Shown: piece by piece, positions 1 through 9,899 of the stretch
Layout: every line of letters starts with the position of its first letter
Position numbering within the stretch: position 1 is the stretch's first letter
Assembly (NCBI RefSeq): GCF_001687365.1
Contig: NZ_CM004502.1
Coordinates: 117,328 to 181,327 of the forward strand
Source: Pararhizobium polonicum
Lineage (GTDB): Bacteria > Pseudomonadota > Alphaproteobacteria > Rhizobiales > Rhizobiaceae
DNA: 64,000 nt
Reading direction: 5' to 3'
Notes under the pieces: generated by a model
Database searches by the model: none
What the model was told of the DNA's origin: nothing
What the model saw: the letters and a program-made list of their open reading frames with translations, nothing else
Position numbers and translations under genes: made by a program

Positions 1-306
1 GTCGACCAGGTCAAAGTGATCCTGCGATGTCGAAAACTGCGCAGCGCTTGGAGGATCGCCGGCAAGGATGCGGTTGATCGTTGTTTTCACCGGCCCGGTG
101 GAGCCTGCGATGGCCACGCTTTGCCATTTGCCGCCCGCCGCCGCGAATGCGGCACTTAGAACGTCAACCTGAGGCTTCTCGCCGGCCGTGACCCAGGCAA
201 TGACAACGTCAGCCGGCAGATCCTCGGCGCTGCCACTGGTGGCAGAGAGCGATACTGTCGTGATGATTGAAGCGATGAATGCTGCAGACGTAAGGGTACG
301 ATTCAT
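1..306 (-). CDS. Sugar ABC transporter substrate-binding protein (partial)
   Basis: This is the N-terminal 102 codons of a gene that runs off the left edge. It begins with a Sec signal peptide of about 27 residues ending near SGSAED. The mature part (DVVIAWVTAGEKP, then a stretch around AGSTGPVKTTINRILAGDPP) resembles the start of periplasmic carbohydrate-binding proteins of the extracellular solute-binding family 1. The ATG at 306 follows a GGGAGGAG ribosome-binding site. The gene is divergent from a LacI regulator, which fits a sugar-uptake operon under LacI control. The ligand cannot be named from this fragment. Confidence 0.65.
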   Translation of the reverse strand, partial: MNRTLTSAAFIASIITTVSLSATSGSAEDLPADVVIAWVTAGEKPQVDVLSAAFAAAGGKWQSVAIAGSTGPVKTTINRILAGDPPSAAQFSTSQDHFDLVD

Positions 307-419
307 AGCAGGCTCCTCCCAGAACCGAATTGATCGCGAATTTTCTCAGGCACGAAGGCGTCGACGGCCAGAATTCCCTCTCCCAAGCCGCATGTGACGT
401 GCGATACGGATATTATTAT

Positions 420-441
420 CGTTAATATTCGTATGTTAACG
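420..441. promoter_or_regulatory. Candidate LacI-family operator
   Basis: An inverted repeat, CGTTAA - 10 bp - TTAACG, lies in an AT-rich patch between the sugar-binding protein gene and the LacI gene. TTAACG-type half-sites are common for this regulator family. The site is between both start codons and could control both. This is inference from position and symmetry only. Confidence 0.35.
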
Positions 442-569
442 TTATTATTTGTTGCGTACCGCTGTGTCAAGCAGGTAGTAACAATTTATTCCGCTGGCTT
501 TAGGGGCGGTGCTTGACAGGCTACGCCGTTACAGTGTTGGCCATTACCTTTATTGACGATGCCAAGAGT

Positions 570-1607
570 ATGCTCATGAACCGACCTCGCCCTCGCCTCA
601 AAGACATCGCGGCCTCAACAGGATTCTCGACGAACACTGTATCTCTTGCTTTGCGCGGTAGTCCGCTCGTGACGGATGAGACACGGCAACTGATTGAGGA
701 AGCTGCAGCGAAGGTGAATTACCAGCCAAACGAAATCGCCAAATCCCTCGTTCAGCGACAGTCGCGGAGCATTGGACTTGTGCTGACCAACATCACAAAT
801 CCGATCCTCACTCATACTGCCCAGGCAATTGAAACAATGCTTTCGAAAAGGGGATACTCGACGCTCTTTGCGACATCGGATAATAACGTAGAGAATGAGA
901 TTCAAGCGCTTGATGCGCTTCAGGGACGGCGGGTGGATGGAATCCTTATCTTTCCAGCGGACCATCACCGACTGGCCCATATCGAGCGATTAAACAATTT
1001 CCATCTGCCTACCGTACTTCTCGCTTCTGCGCCTGGCGCTACGCTTGATGTTGTCAGCGTAAAGGAACGGCAGGGTGCCCGTGACGCGACAATTCATCTT
1101 ATTCAACTCGGCCACACAAGAATTGGCATTATTGACAGTGGCCATTGGATGGGAAATGCGCAAAAGCTTCAAGGTTATCTCGACGCATTGGCTCAGGCTG
1201 GCATTGCAAGCGACGAGGCCTTGATTATCAAGAAATCTGGTTACTCGCCAAATCTTGGCCGGGAGGCTATGGACGAACTCATGGCTGCCAAGGACCAGCC
1301 CACCGCCATCTTCGCTTCCAATGATGCATTTGCGTTCGGGGTGCTGGATTGGTGTCGAATGCATGGCCTTGCCGTGCCCGAAGATCTCTCCGTGATCGGT
1401 TTCGATAATATCGAATTTTCTGCCTACGCGGCGACACCCTTAACGACTGTAGGTTACGACCCCAAAGAACTCGCTGGTCTCGCTGTCGAGCGACTTCTCT
1501 ATCTGATTGAACAGGGTGACGCGCAAACTGCACCACTTTTTCAGCAAATCGACCTAGAGATTGTCCTGAGAAAAAGTACAGGGCCGAGGCGGGAGAACCA
1601 ATCGTAG
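570..1607 (+). CDS. LacI-family transcriptional regulator
   Basis: The protein has a LacI-type DNA-binding head (LKDIAASTGFSTNTVSLALRG, with the hinge region ending NEIAKSLVQRQS). It is followed by a periplasmic-binding-protein-like effector domain (SIGLVLTNITNP, GILIFPADHH, VSVIGFDN). Total length is about 345 residues, normal for the family. An in-frame TTG at 513 would add 19 residues of poor fit. ATG 570 or ATG 576 is more likely, and 576 has AAGAG seven bases upstream. It is divergent from a sugar-binding protein gene, so it probably represses that sugar transport operon. The effector is unknown. Confidence 0.85.
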   Translation: MLMNRPRPRLKDIAASTGFSTNTVSLALRGSPLVTDETRQLIEEAAAKVNYQPNEIAKSLVQRQSRSIGLVLTNITNPILTHTAQAIETMLSKRGYSTLFATSDNNVENEIQALDALQGRRVDGILIFPADHHRLAHIERLNNFHLPTVLLASAPGATLDVVSVKERQGARDATIHLIQLGHTRIGIIDSGHWMGNAQKLQGYLDALAQAGIASDEALIIKKSGYSPNLGREAMDELMAAKDQPTAIFASNDAFAFGVLDWCRMHGLAVPEDLSVIGFDNIEFSAYAATPLTTVGYDPKELAGLAVERLLYLIEQGDAQTAPLFQQIDLEIVLRKSTGPRRENQS

Positions 1608-1857
1608 GAAAAGGATCGCAACAGCGGGTGGCTCGACTCCGCCGGCGGGGCTTAGCGCCTGTGAACGTCGCACTGGGCTGTCTATACTGCTGGTGGGACA
1701 CGGCCTTGCAATCAATTGCACGCAGCCACCAGGCGAATGCACAGGATCCTATCTCCGGATCGAGGCGAGGGTTTAATTTCGTACGGTAGCCTTCCATCAT
1801 TAAAAAATCTGGCGCTTCGAGCGTGCGCCGGACGTGCCGCGCGCGAGCGCGTCTCTG

Positions 1858-2574
1858 CTAGTGCCCACCCATATAAATCGCTTCGATCCGAGGGTTTGCT
1901 GAGACTTCCGCGCCTGTTCCTTCAAGGATGAACCGCCCATTCTCCATGACGTAAGCAGTATCAGCGATTTTGAGGGCTGCCCGAGCGTTCTGCTCCACCA
2001 GGAGGATCGAGACGCCGGCTTCCTTGAGCCTCACGACAATGTTGAGGATCTCGCGGACAATGAGCGGTGCGAGGCCCAGACTGGGTTCGTCCAGTAGCAG
2101 TACCTTTGGGTGGGACATCAGTGCGCGACCCATGGCTAGCATCTGCCGCTCTCCCCCAGAGAGCGTTCCGGCTCCCTGCTTGCGTCGCTCCTTCAATCTC
2201 GGGAAGTCGGCGTAAATCCCTTCGATGGTAGATGCGGAACGACCCCGCTGCGTGTAGCCACCTAACAGAAGGTTCTCTTCGACCGTCATGCTAGAAAAGA
2301 GTTCCCGACGCTCGGGGATCAGCACCAGCCCCTTCCCCACACGCTCTTCGACCGGATACTTGTCTAGTGGCTGCCCGAAAAGACTGGCCTTACCTTCGAG
2401 GTTTAGAACTCCTGTGATGGCGTTCAGGAGCGTCGACTTACCCGCGCCGTTTGCTCCGATGATCGTGGTTATCTGCCCCTTGGCCAGCACGAGGGAAACA
2501 TCCGTGACTGCGGGCACCAGACCATATCGGACGGTGGCATTTTCGACCTGCAATGCCAAAGGGGTTGTGCTCAT
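1858..2574 (-). CDS. livF: LivF-type ABC transporter ATP-binding protein
   Basis: This is a 238-residue ABC ATPase of the branched-chain amino acid (HAAT) family. It has Walker A GANGAGKS, signature LSGGERQ, Walker B LLLDEPS and the LivF-typical region LVPERRELFSSMTVEENL. It overlaps the 3' end of the livMG fusion by four bases (ATGA) and is the last gene of the nine-gene leftward operon. It should energise the permease encoded just upstream. In this setting the cargo is more likely an aromatic acid than leucine, because HAAT systems often carry aromatics in catabolic clusters; that is inference from context. Confidence 0.9.
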   Translation of the reverse strand: MSTTPLALQVENATVRYGLVPAVTDVSLVLAKGQITTIIGANGAGKSTLLNAITGVLNLEGKASLFGQPLDKYPVEERVGKGLVLIPERRELFSSMTVEENLLLGGYTQRGRSASTIEGIYADFPRLKERRKQGAGTLSGGERQMLAMGRALMSHPKVLLLDEPSLGLAPLIVREILNIVVRLKEAGVSILLVEQNARAALKIADTAYVMENGRFILEGTGAEVSANPRIEAIYMGGH

Positions 2575-4346
2575 TCCTCTACCCCCAGATAGGCGGCCAG
2601 GACGGCCGGATCGCTTCGGATTACTTCAGGACGGCCCTCTGAGAGCTTTGTACCGAAATTCAGCACGATGAGATGGTCGGTCAGTTCCATCACGAACTGC
2701 ATGTCATGTTCGACAATCAAGATCGTAACCCCCTCATCTGCCAGCGAGCGAAGCAAGTTGCGCAGCGACTGTTTCTCCTGGTGCCGAAGACCTGCGGCAG
2801 GTTCGTCGAGCAGCAGCAGAACCGGGTCCATGCATAGTGCTCGTGCAATCTCCACGACACGCATCTGGCCAAGGGCAAGCGAGCCCGTCGGCTGATGCGC
2901 GGTCTCGGCCAGGCCGACCCGTACGAGGGCGTTCATCGCTTCATTCCTGATCTTTGCCTCCTCCTGTCCATTGAGCCGCAGCATGCTGCGAAGCGGCCCC
3001 GCCGAGCTGCGAAGATGTGCGCCAACTGCAACGTTCTCCAGGACGGACATGTCATCGACCAGCTTCACGTGCTGAAAGGTGCGGGCGATGCGCCTGGATG
3101 CGATGGCGCGGGAGCTGAGATCTCCAATGTCCTGGCCGAGGAATTCGACCCGACCGCTGGTCGGACGCGCGATTCCGGTGATCAGGTTGAATGTCGTGCT
3201 CTTGCCCGCGCCATTCGGCCCAATCAGCCCGACAATGCTTCCAGCCTCGACATCGAAGTCGATCTTGTTCACCGCGATCAATCCGCCATATCGCTTCTCC
3301 AACGCGCGAACCTTTAAAAGAGTCCCCTCGCTTATCGGCTTCGTGGAAACGCCAAGAGCGGCGGCCGACGTGATTGCCCGGTGAACCTTCGGAAAAAACC
3401 GAGATAGCCGGCCTATAACGAATGGCCACACGCCATCGGGCGAACGTATCAGGAGGACGACCAGGATCATGCCAAAGACAATTATGTGATAGTTCCCGGT
3501 GCTGCCGAAGATCAGCGGCATCAAGTCTTGGAGATAGTTTCGCACGACGATCACCACTGCCGCACCGAAGATCGCACCGAACACGTTGCCGGCGCCGCCG
3601 ATGACGGCCATGAGCAGATACTCGATCCCTGCATTGAGGCCGAAGGGCGAAGAGCTGACGGCGCGCTGGAACAGCGCATAGAGCCAGCCTGACAGCCCCG
3701 CGAGAACACCCGCGTAGACGAAGATGAAGAGCTTGAGGCGGGCTGTACTTGCGCCGAATGCCTCAATACCCGTTCTTCCGGTCCTCAGGGATCGGATCAC
3801 CCTTCCCGGGCGAGAGTCGAGGAGATTGAGAGTAAGGATGACAACGAGTGCGACCGCAATCCAAATGACTGGGTAGAAGTGCCTGGGTTCGACCAGCGAC
3901 AGCGATCCGATCGAGAGCGGTGGGATTCCCGATAGGCCTCCATAGCCCCCCAGCATGGAAGACGCGCCGAAGAAATAGTAGATGGCGAGTCCCCACGCGA
4001 TGGTTCCGAGTGGCAGGAAGTGTCCTGACAGCCTGATTGTCATTAGCCCCAATACGAGTGAGACCAGCCCGCTCAGCACGAGTGCTACGGGCAAGGCAGT
4101 CCAAGCCGACCAGCCATAGGTCAGGCAGAGGACCGCAGTCGTATACGATCCTACTCCCATCAGGGCGGCCTGGCCGAAGGACGTCATTCCACCGACCCCC
4201 GTCAGAACGACGAGACCGATGGCGACCAACGAGGCCATGCCGACATAGCACGCCAGCACGACGATGGATTCTGAAGAGGCCAGGGCCGGAACAAATAACG
4301 TGGCGGCTGTAAGCAGCAGCGCGGCCAAACGAGAAGTGGGGGTCAT
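2571..4346 (-). CDS. LivM-LivG fusion: permease plus ATP-binding protein
   Basis: This is a 591-residue two-domain protein. Residues ~1-320 form a multi-spanning LivM-type permease ([22 protein letters not shown] is the family hallmark). Residues ~345-591 form a LivG-type ATPase (Walker [10 protein letters not shown], signature LALGQMR, Walker [12 protein letters not shown]). The open frame continues upstream of 4346, but the LivM homology starts at MTPTSR, and the ATG at 4346 overlaps the livH stop by four bases. Such fusions occur in rhizobial HAAT transporters. It probably works with livH, livF and the binding protein at 5481-6626. Confidence 0.88.
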   Translation of the reverse strand: MTPTSRLAALLLTAATLFVPALASSESIVVLACYVGMASLVAIGLVVLTGVGGMTSFGQAALMGVGSYTTAVLCLTYGWSAWTALPVALVLSGLVSLVLGLMTIRLSGHFLPLGTIAWGLAIYYFFGASSMLGGYGGLSGIPPLSIGSLSLVEPRHFYPVIWIAVALVVILTLNLLDSRPGRVIRSLRTGRTGIEAFGASTARLKLFIFVYAGVLAGLSGWLYALFQRAVSSSPFGLNAGIEYLLMAVIGGAGNVFGAIFGAAVVIVVRNYLQDLMPLIFGSTGNYHIIVFGMILVVLLIRSPDGVWPFVIGRLSRFFPKVHRAITSAAALGVSTKPISEGTLLKVRALEKRYGGLIAVNKIDFDVEAGSIVGLIGPNGAGKSTTFNLITGIARPTSGRVEFLGQDIGDLSSRAIASRRIARTFQHVKLVDDMSVLENVAVGAHLRSSAGPLRSMLRLNGQEEAKIRNEAMNALVRVGLAETAHQPTGSLALGQMRVVEIARALCMDPVLLLLDEPAAGLRHQEKQSLRNLLRSLADEGVTILIVEHDMQFVMELTDHLIVLNFGTKLSEGRPEVIRSDPAVLAAYLGVEE

Positions 4347-5380
4347 TGATCGTGATCCTCTTCTGCGGTGAGCAGCGACCGAAGCAATAAGGCCGGGACG
4401 ATGAGCCCGAACGTGATCACTTCCTTGTACTGGCTTGCCGTGAACGATGCGAAGGACTCCAGAATTCCGACGCCAACTGCAGCCAACGCTGTAACAGGGA
4501 AACTTGCGAGTGCACCGATAACGGCCGCGACAAATCCCTTGAGTGCGATCGTGAAGCCGGTGTCGTAGTAGATCGTTGTGATTGGACCGATCAGGATCCC
4601 GCAGAGTGCTCCGATAAAACCCGCGAGGATGAAGGCCATCTGGCCTGCAAGTGCGGGAGGTATCCCAACAAGCTGCGCTCCCAGGCGATTGACTGCCGTG
4701 GCTCGCAGCGCGGTTCCCCGGAACGTCTTTCCAAAGAACATCCGCAACAAGAACATAACAAGCAGCGCGACCCCCAGGATCGTGGTCTGCTGCGCACTGA
4801 TTCGCAGCGACCCAAGGCTTGCCGCGCCGACGGCAAGCGGTGGCGCGCGGAGACCATCCGCCCCGAAAAACACAAGTCCGAGCCCGAGAAGCGCCATGTG
4901 GACGCCCATGGAAATGATCAGCAACACCAGCACGCTGGAGTTGGCTACTGGCTGGAAGACGATCGTGTAGAGATAACTGGTCAGCGGCACGACGATCAGA
5001 AATGTCAGACATATATCCACGGCTAGTGGCAGCGGCAGAGGTGCCAGCCAGAACGTACAGAGCGCAAGCAACGCCGGGTACGCAAAATAGACCAGGATGA
5101 GCCGCAGCGCTGTCGCACGTCCGAGATGGTTTCGCCGGCGATAGCAGCCAATCGCTCCGGCGACGACGCCCGAAAGAAGCGTTAGCCAGATGACCTGGGG
5201 CGTTTGGTCTGCCTGAAGTGCGATGAACGTCAGCGCACCGTAGGCGACGAATTCGCCGAGGAACACGGCAATGACACGGGTCAAGGTGAAGATCAGCACC
5301 AGCGCCACGCCGACCAAGGCATAGATCGCGCCGCTGATCAGTCCATCCTGTATCAGGAAAAGGGCAATATCGAAGTCCAT
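4343..5380 (-). CDS. livH: LivH-type ABC transporter permease
   Basis: This is a 345-residue hydrophobic protein with about eight membrane segments. It starts like LivH (ISGAIYALVGVALVLIFTLTRVI, then FLGEFVAYGAL). It is somewhat longer than the usual ~290 residues because of extra hydrophobic sequence around residues 55-125. It couples translationally to the downstream livMG fusion through an ATGA overlap. It forms half of the inner-membrane channel of the importer in the aromatic catabolic operon. Confidence 0.88.
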   Translation of the reverse strand: MDFDIALFLIQDGLISGAIYALVGVALVLIFTLTRVIAVFLGEFVAYGALTFIALQADQTPQVIWLTLLSGVVAGAIGCYRRRNHLGRATALRLILVYFAYPALLALCTFWLAPLPLPLAVDICLTFLIVVPLTSYLYTIVFQPVANSSVLVLLIISMGVHMALLGLGLVFFGADGLRAPPLAVGAASLGSLRISAQQTTILGVALLVMFLLRMFFGKTFRGTALRATAVNRLGAQLVGIPPALAGQMAFILAGFIGALCGILIGPITTIYYDTGFTIALKGFVAAVIGALASFPVTALAAVGVGILESFASFTASQYKEVITFGLIVPALLLRSLLTAEEDHDQ

Positions 5381-5444
5381 CTCGTCTCCGGACGACCGGG
5401 TTTCTCACCCTGGTCAGAGGGCATCAGAATGCAGGTGTAGAGAT

Positions 5445-5471
5445 GGCGGGAGAGTTGATCGGCCTCCCGCC
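5445..5471 (-). terminator. Intra-operon stem-loop
   Basis: Two perfect 8-base arms (GGCGGGAG and CTCCCGCC) flank an 11-base loop between the binding-protein stop codon and the livH start. No U-run follows on the leftward transcript, so it is more likely an mRNA-stabilising or partial-attenuation hairpin that keeps binding-protein mRNA above permease mRNA than a full terminator. Confidence 0.5.
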
Positions 5472-5480
5472 AGCCGCGCC

Positions 5481-6626
5481 CTACTTGGCAATTTTCCAGG
5501 CACCGTTCTGCACGACAGCCATCACGCGGCTGGCGTCGCTGCTGGAGAGGTCGTGGATTTTTGCGGAACCGCTGTAGCTACCGTGGACACCCGGCACGCC
5601 GTTGAGGTTCTCGATCGCTGTCCTGAGCGCGGCCCGGAACTCGGGCGTTCCCGGTTCGGAGCCGGATTTCAGGGCGGTCGATGCCGCTGCCGCGATGATG
5701 AGGCCCGAGTCGATCAGATATCCCCCGAACGGAGAGACTGATCCTGCGCCGAAGGCCGCCTCGTACTGGGTCGTGTACTTCAGGGCGGGTGCCTTGGCGG
5801 AATTGGAATCATCGAGCTGGGAAGCCACAACGATCGGACCGACCGGAAGAAGAGTGCCGTTGGCCGCGGCTCCTCCTACCTTCAGGAAGGCCGGGCTGGC
5901 TGATCCGTGGGTGTGATAGATCGCTCCCCCATAACCGCGGTCGGCAAGCGCCAGGTTGGGACCGGCAGCAGGAGCACCGGAGGCGACGACGAGCACAGCG
6001 TCCGGTCTCGCGGAAGCGACCTTGAGTGCCTGGGCCGCAACGCTGGTGTCGTTGCGGGCGAACCGCTCGACTGGCCCGACCGTGATCCCCGCTGCCTTGA
6101 GCAACGGGCTGATGGCATTGAGCCAGAGGTCACCGTAGGCGTCGCTGTAGCCGATGAAGCCCACGGTCTTTACGCCACGCGTCTTCATGTGCTCGACGAT
6201 CGCCTTCGCCATGAGACTGACTGGCTGCGGCACCACGAAGGTCCATTTGAACTGCTCGTCCTTGGTGCCCACCGGGCCGATCGCGAGAAACGGGGTCCCC
6301 GTCTCGGCCGCCACGGCAGCCAGTGCCGCGGCCACGGGAGTGGCCGCTCCGCCAATGAGAACGTCGGCCTTCTGCTCGGCAAGGCACTTGCGCGCATTCT
6401 GCGTGGCAGCGCCGGGGTCAGTCGCATCGTCGAGGACGATGTACTTCACAGCCTTGCCGTCGATCTCCTTCGGCAGGAACTGCACGGAGGACTGCTGCGG
6501 TGCCCCGAGAGCGGATGCAGGCCCGGTGATCGACAGCAGTGCGCAGACGGAAACATCCGCATGGGCAATTGCCGTGGATCCAAGCAGGATTCCAGCGGAT
6601 AGCAGTGATTTTGTTATCGTCATCAT
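5481..6626 (-). CDS. HAAT-family ABC transporter substrate-binding protein
   Basis: This is a 381-residue protein with a signal peptide cleaved near AIAHA-DV and a Peripl_BP_6 fold (VSVCALLSITGPASALG at the mature N-terminus; DVLIGGAATPVAAALAAVA; VGFIGYSDAYGD). It is the binding component of the LivHMGF transporter encoded directly downstream. It follows the aromatic hydroxylase gene by about 35 bases, so it is likely co-transcribed with the meta-cleavage genes. The ligand is probably the aromatic growth substrate or a precursor, inferred from the operon and not from the sequence. Confidence 0.85.
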   Translation of the reverse strand: MMTITKSLLSAGILLGSTAIAHADVSVCALLSITGPASALGAPQQSSVQFLPKEIDGKAVKYIVLDDATDPGAATQNARKCLAEQKADVLIGGAATPVAAALAAVAAETGTPFLAIGPVGTKDEQFKWTFVVPQPVSLMAKAIVEHMKTRGVKTVGFIGYSDAYGDLWLNAISPLLKAAGITVGPVERFARNDTSVAAQALKVASARPDAVLVVASGAPAAGPNLALADRGYGGAIYHTHGSASPAFLKVGGAAANGTLLPVGPIVVASQLDDSNSAKAPALKYTTQYEAAFGAGSVSPFGGYLIDSGLIIAAAASTALKSGSEPGTPEFRAALRTAIENLNGVPGVHGSYSGSAKIHDLSSSDASRVMAVVQNGAWKIAK

Positions 6627-6661
6627 CTTCTCCTCCTAAGGGGCCTCCTCCGGCCCGGTTG

Positions 6662-8458
6662 TTAAGCCGCCGCGCCTGATGAGCGTGCGTCGTCTGTCAT
6701 CTTAAATTTCGCCCGACCAAGCACGGCATCCAGTGCGTCGGCGAGCTGGGTCTCCGCATCGCGCTGGATCGAAACCGCTTCCTTTCGTCTCCATGCAATC
6801 ACGCCGTCCGGGCGAACGAGCAGCGCGCCGCCTTCGTCGATCTCCCTCAGGCGGGCCCAGTAGAAATATGGATCGGTATATCGGCCGATCCCTATCCGCA
6901 CGCAGCGCAGGAACGGAAGGTCGAGGGACGCGACGGCCTGCTCCCAGGCAAATCCTGCGATCCCGGTCACGAGAGTGAAGCAGCCGTGCCCAATGACGTC
7001 GAGCGTCGAGATGCGCCTGCCGTCCGGACCGACAAGCCAGGCATGCGGGATCTTGGCTCCCGGGCGCGAGCTCGGCTGGTGATAGAGCTGCCTGTCCCTC
7101 GACCAGGTTTCCGGCTCGGTCTCCCCAATGATGCCATCGGATTCATACCGCTGATTCATCTCGGTTCCTTCGGCGTTAAACTCGTAGTTCTTCAGCTCGA
7201 GCGCTTCGGCCATCTTTCGACGCGTCTCCACCCCTTGCTCGTCGGCCGCGAAGAAGCCTTCGAGAAAGTGCTCGAGCGTCCCGGAAAAGCCCGACGGTTT
7301 GCCATAGAAAGCCGTCCTCATCGGCGCGTAGTCGAGGCGGGACTGGTTGGCGCGTTCCACGATCTGGCGGCCGACAGGTGCGCGCTCGTCACCGTAGGAC
7401 GAAAGGTGGTCGAGGCTCGCATATCCCTTGATGACGTAGGCGAGCTTCCAGGCGAGATTGAAGCCGTCCTGGACCGACGTGTTCAGACCCAGCCCGCTCG
7501 ACGGCGGGTGACGATGGACGGCATCGCCGCCGCAGAAGACCCGACCACGGGAGTATTCGAGCGCGTACTGCTGGTTCACGTACCAGGGCGAGATCGACAG
7601 GATTTCGCATTCGAGGCCAGGATCGCCGACGAGGCTCCGAATCTTCTCGAGAGCGTTCTCCCTGCTGGTGTCCGGGTCGCCCTTGGACATGTCGAAGCCC
7701 CATCCGGCGATCCACTCGGTCCACGGCTTGACCGCACGCAGAAGTCCCATTCCGATCTCGCCGAAGCCTGCTTCCGGATTGACGATCCAGTGGAGGATGC
7801 TCGGCCGATGAGCGACATATTTCGAGAGGTCGGCCTTAAACTGGACATAGAGCGTGCCAGCTCGCGCGAGAACTCCTTCGAACGGCAGTCCGATATCGGC
7901 AGCAACTTGGGATCTTGCACCGTCGGCACCGACGAGGAAGCGCACCCGCTGCTCGTAGTCCTGCCCGGAAATGTGATTGCGAAGCCGGACGGTCACGCCA
8001 CCCTCGTCCTGCTCGTGACTAAGATATTCAGTGTTGAACGACATCTGAGCGCCGCTGCGGGCGGCCGCATTGACGAGGATCGGCTCCATGACGGGTTGCG
8101 GTACATCGAGCATAGGACACGGACTTGCCTCGATGTAGTCGCCAAAGCGGAGGTCACCCGTGCCCCATGTCTGAAGTCTGGCGATCTCGGGACCGGCGAA
8201 GCTCGTGGTGAACAGGGTGTCGCCCATCTTGTCCCAGGCGGTGGCCTGCTGCTTGAGCTCTTCCTCGATCCCCAGGCTCCGTAGTACTTCAACCGTTCGC
8301 TGGTTCGTGATGTGCGCCCGCGGCGTGTTGGCCAGCCAGTTCCACCTGCTGATCGCATGGACGCGGACTCCATATTTCGCGAGAGCCAGCGCAGTGGTCG
8401 CGCCCATCGGCCCCGTGCCGACAACAAGAACATCGGTGTCAAATTCACGCTGTGTCAT
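6662..8458 (-). CDS. TfdB-like FAD-dependent phenol hydroxylase
   Basis: This is a 598-residue flavoprotein monooxygenase. It has an N-terminal FAD dinucleotide fold (VLVVGTGPMGATTALALAKYG), the family stretch TPRAHITNQRT, the GADGARS motif, the second FAD motif FCGGDAVHRHPP, and a C-terminal thioredoxin-like domain ending LVRPDGVIAWRR. Length and motifs match 2,4-dichlorophenol 6-monooxygenase (TfdB) and related phenol hydroxylases more closely than MhpA. It should ortho-hydroxylate a phenolic ring to give a catechol for the extradiol dioxygenase at 13885-14892. The frame is open far upstream, but ATG 8458 fits the fold start and has AGGA upstream. Confidence 0.85.
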   Translation of the reverse strand: MTQREFDTDVLVVGTGPMGATTALALAKYGVRVHAISRWNWLANTPRAHITNQRTVEVLRSLGIEEELKQQATAWDKMGDTLFTTSFAGPEIARLQTWGTGDLRFGDYIEASPCPMLDVPQPVMEPILVNAAARSGAQMSFNTEYLSHEQDEGGVTVRLRNHISGQDYEQRVRFLVGADGARSQVAADIGLPFEGVLARAGTLYVQFKADLSKYVAHRPSILHWIVNPEAGFGEIGMGLLRAVKPWTEWIAGWGFDMSKGDPDTSRENALEKIRSLVGDPGLECEILSISPWYVNQQYALEYSRGRVFCGGDAVHRHPPSSGLGLNTSVQDGFNLAWKLAYVIKGYASLDHLSSYGDERAPVGRQIVERANQSRLDYAPMRTAFYGKPSGFSGTLEHFLEGFFAADEQGVETRRKMAEALELKNYEFNAEGTEMNQRYESDGIIGETEPETWSRDRQLYHQPSSRPGAKIPHAWLVGPDGRRISTLDVIGHGCFTLVTGIAGFAWEQAVASLDLPFLRCVRIGIGRYTDPYFYWARLREIDEGGALLVRPDGVIAWRRKEAVSIQRDAETQLADALDAVLGRAKFKMTDDARSSGAAA

Positions 8459-8469
8459 CTGTTGGTATC

Positions 8470-9840
8470 CTAAGCTTTCACGTGCCCGAGCTGGCCGGAT
8501 TTCACGGCGGCCTGACTCGAAGACTTGGACGGATGGTTGGAGGCGGCGTCCTGCAGGGCGGCCTTCCTCCTGCCCCATGGCCCGGGAACGAGCATGAGGG
8601 CGACGATCGAGATGATCGACACGCCGAGCATGTAAACGAACAGCGGCAGGGTCGATTGGTATGAAGCGTAGAGGGCGCTGGCTATCAGTGGAGCGAACGC
8701 CGATCCCAGGATCTGCGACAGCGTGTAGCCGATCGAGGTGCCCGAATAGCGGACTTGAGGACTGAAGATCATCGAGAACAGAGATCCCGTTGCACCTCCG
8801 GCGGGGGACATTGCAAGTCCGAAGACCAGCACGAGGGCGAAGGTGAAGTAGAGTGCGTCGCCCGTGTTGATCAGCCACAATGCTGGCCCGATCGAGAGCG
8901 CCATTGCTGCAGCGCCGATCATGTAGGTCGTCTTGCGTCCGATCCGGTCGGACAACGCGCCGAAGGCCGGATAGAGCACGGTTGCGACGACGGCTGCCGC
9001 CAGCACGGCTTCGAGGGCTTCGCCACGCGGGATCTTCATGACGCTGGTGCCGTATGAGACGAAGTAGGACATGGAGATGTAGGCGAAGACACCCTGGCTG
9101 AGGTAGATGCCGGCGACGAGCAGGATCTCCCGCGGATGCGTCCGGAGCGCCTTGATCGCCGGGATCTTCACGGCCTGCTTGTGCTGCCTGACCTTCTCGA
9201 AGGCGGGGCTCTCGTCGACCTTCATGCGGATGATCAGACCGACCAGCACGAGAAGAGCGCTGACGAGGAACGGAAGCCGCCATCCCCAGCTATAGAACTG
9301 TTCGTCGGGCATACCCGCCACGAGCATGAAAGCGAAGGTGGCAAGGCCGGTGCCCGCTGGCGCACCCATCTGCGGAAACGCTCCGAAGAAGCCCTTCTTT
9401 CCCTTTGGCGCGTGCTCGACCGCCATCAGCACGGCTCCACCCCATTCGCCCCCGACACAGAAGCCCTGTATCAGCCGGAGCAAGGTCAGGAGGACCGGGG
9501 CGGCAATCCCTATAGAGGCATACGATGGGAGCAGTCCCATCAGGACGGTCGAAAGCCCCATCCCGACCAACGATATGACCAGCATCTTCTTCCGGCCTGT
9601 GCGGTCGCCAAAATGGCCGAACACCACGCCACCGACGGGGCGCGCGAAGAAGCCCACTCCGAATGTCGCGAATGCGAGCAGCGTCCCCATGAGAGGCGAC
9701 GCGTCGGGGAAGAAGATCTTGGGGAAGACGAGCGCGGCGGCTGTCCCGTAGATGAAGAAGTCATAGTATTCCACACTCGTTCCGATGAAGCTCGCCAACG
9801 CGACCTTGGCGGGCGAGCCCGGACGTTTTTCCTGAATCAT
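8470..9840 (-). CDS. MFS transporter, metabolite:H+ symporter (MHS) family
   Basis: This is a 456-residue permease with 12 predicted membrane segments. It has the MHS opening ASFIGTSVEYYDFFIYGTAAAL, the MFS signature GHFGDRTGRKK between segments 2 and 3, and LIQGFCVGGEWGGA in segment 4. The relatives are ShiA, ProP and KgtP-like proton symporters. It sits between the hydroxylase and aldolase genes, so it probably imports the aromatic or a related acid in parallel with the ABC system. Confidence 0.85.
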   Translation of the reverse strand: MIQEKRPGSPAKVALASFIGTSVEYYDFFIYGTAAALVFPKIFFPDASPLMGTLLAFATFGVGFFARPVGGVVFGHFGDRTGRKKMLVISLVGMGLSTVLMGLLPSYASIGIAAPVLLTLLRLIQGFCVGGEWGGAVLMAVEHAPKGKKGFFGAFPQMGAPAGTGLATFAFMLVAGMPDEQFYSWGWRLPFLVSALLVLVGLIIRMKVDESPAFEKVRQHKQAVKIPAIKALRTHPREILLVAGIYLSQGVFAYISMSYFVSYGTSVMKIPRGEALEAVLAAAVVATVLYPAFGALSDRIGRKTTYMIGAAAMALSIGPALWLINTGDALYFTFALVLVFGLAMSPAGGATGSLFSMIFSPQVRYSGTSIGYTLSQILGSAFAPLIASALYASYQSTLPLFVYMLGVSIISIVALMLVPGPWGRRKAALQDAASNHPSKSSSQAAVKSGQLGHVKA

Positions 9841-9899
9841 TCGTATTCCTCCCGAATGAAGTGCCAGACGGATTTCCGCCGTCCGGCAAAACCTTGACG

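Noticed and set aside
1608..1857. The GC-rich gap after the LacI gene, examined for a tRNA or attachment site
   Set aside because: No cloverleaf, CCA end or long repeat was found.
2571..5408. A single 945-codon leftward frame that could suggest one giant protein
   Set aside because: The part upstream of 4346 is a shadow of livH in another frame; the LivM homology and an ATGA overlap set the start at 4346.
6986..8284. A 432-codon rightward frame opposite the hydroxylase
   Set aside because: It is a shadow frame; its composition is Arg/Asp-rich and it matches no family, while the opposite strand has a clear flavoprotein.
8459..9283. N-terminal extension of the hydroxylase frame
   Set aside because: It overlaps the MFS gene in another frame, has no homology, and the FAD fold starts at 8458 with a ribosome-binding site.
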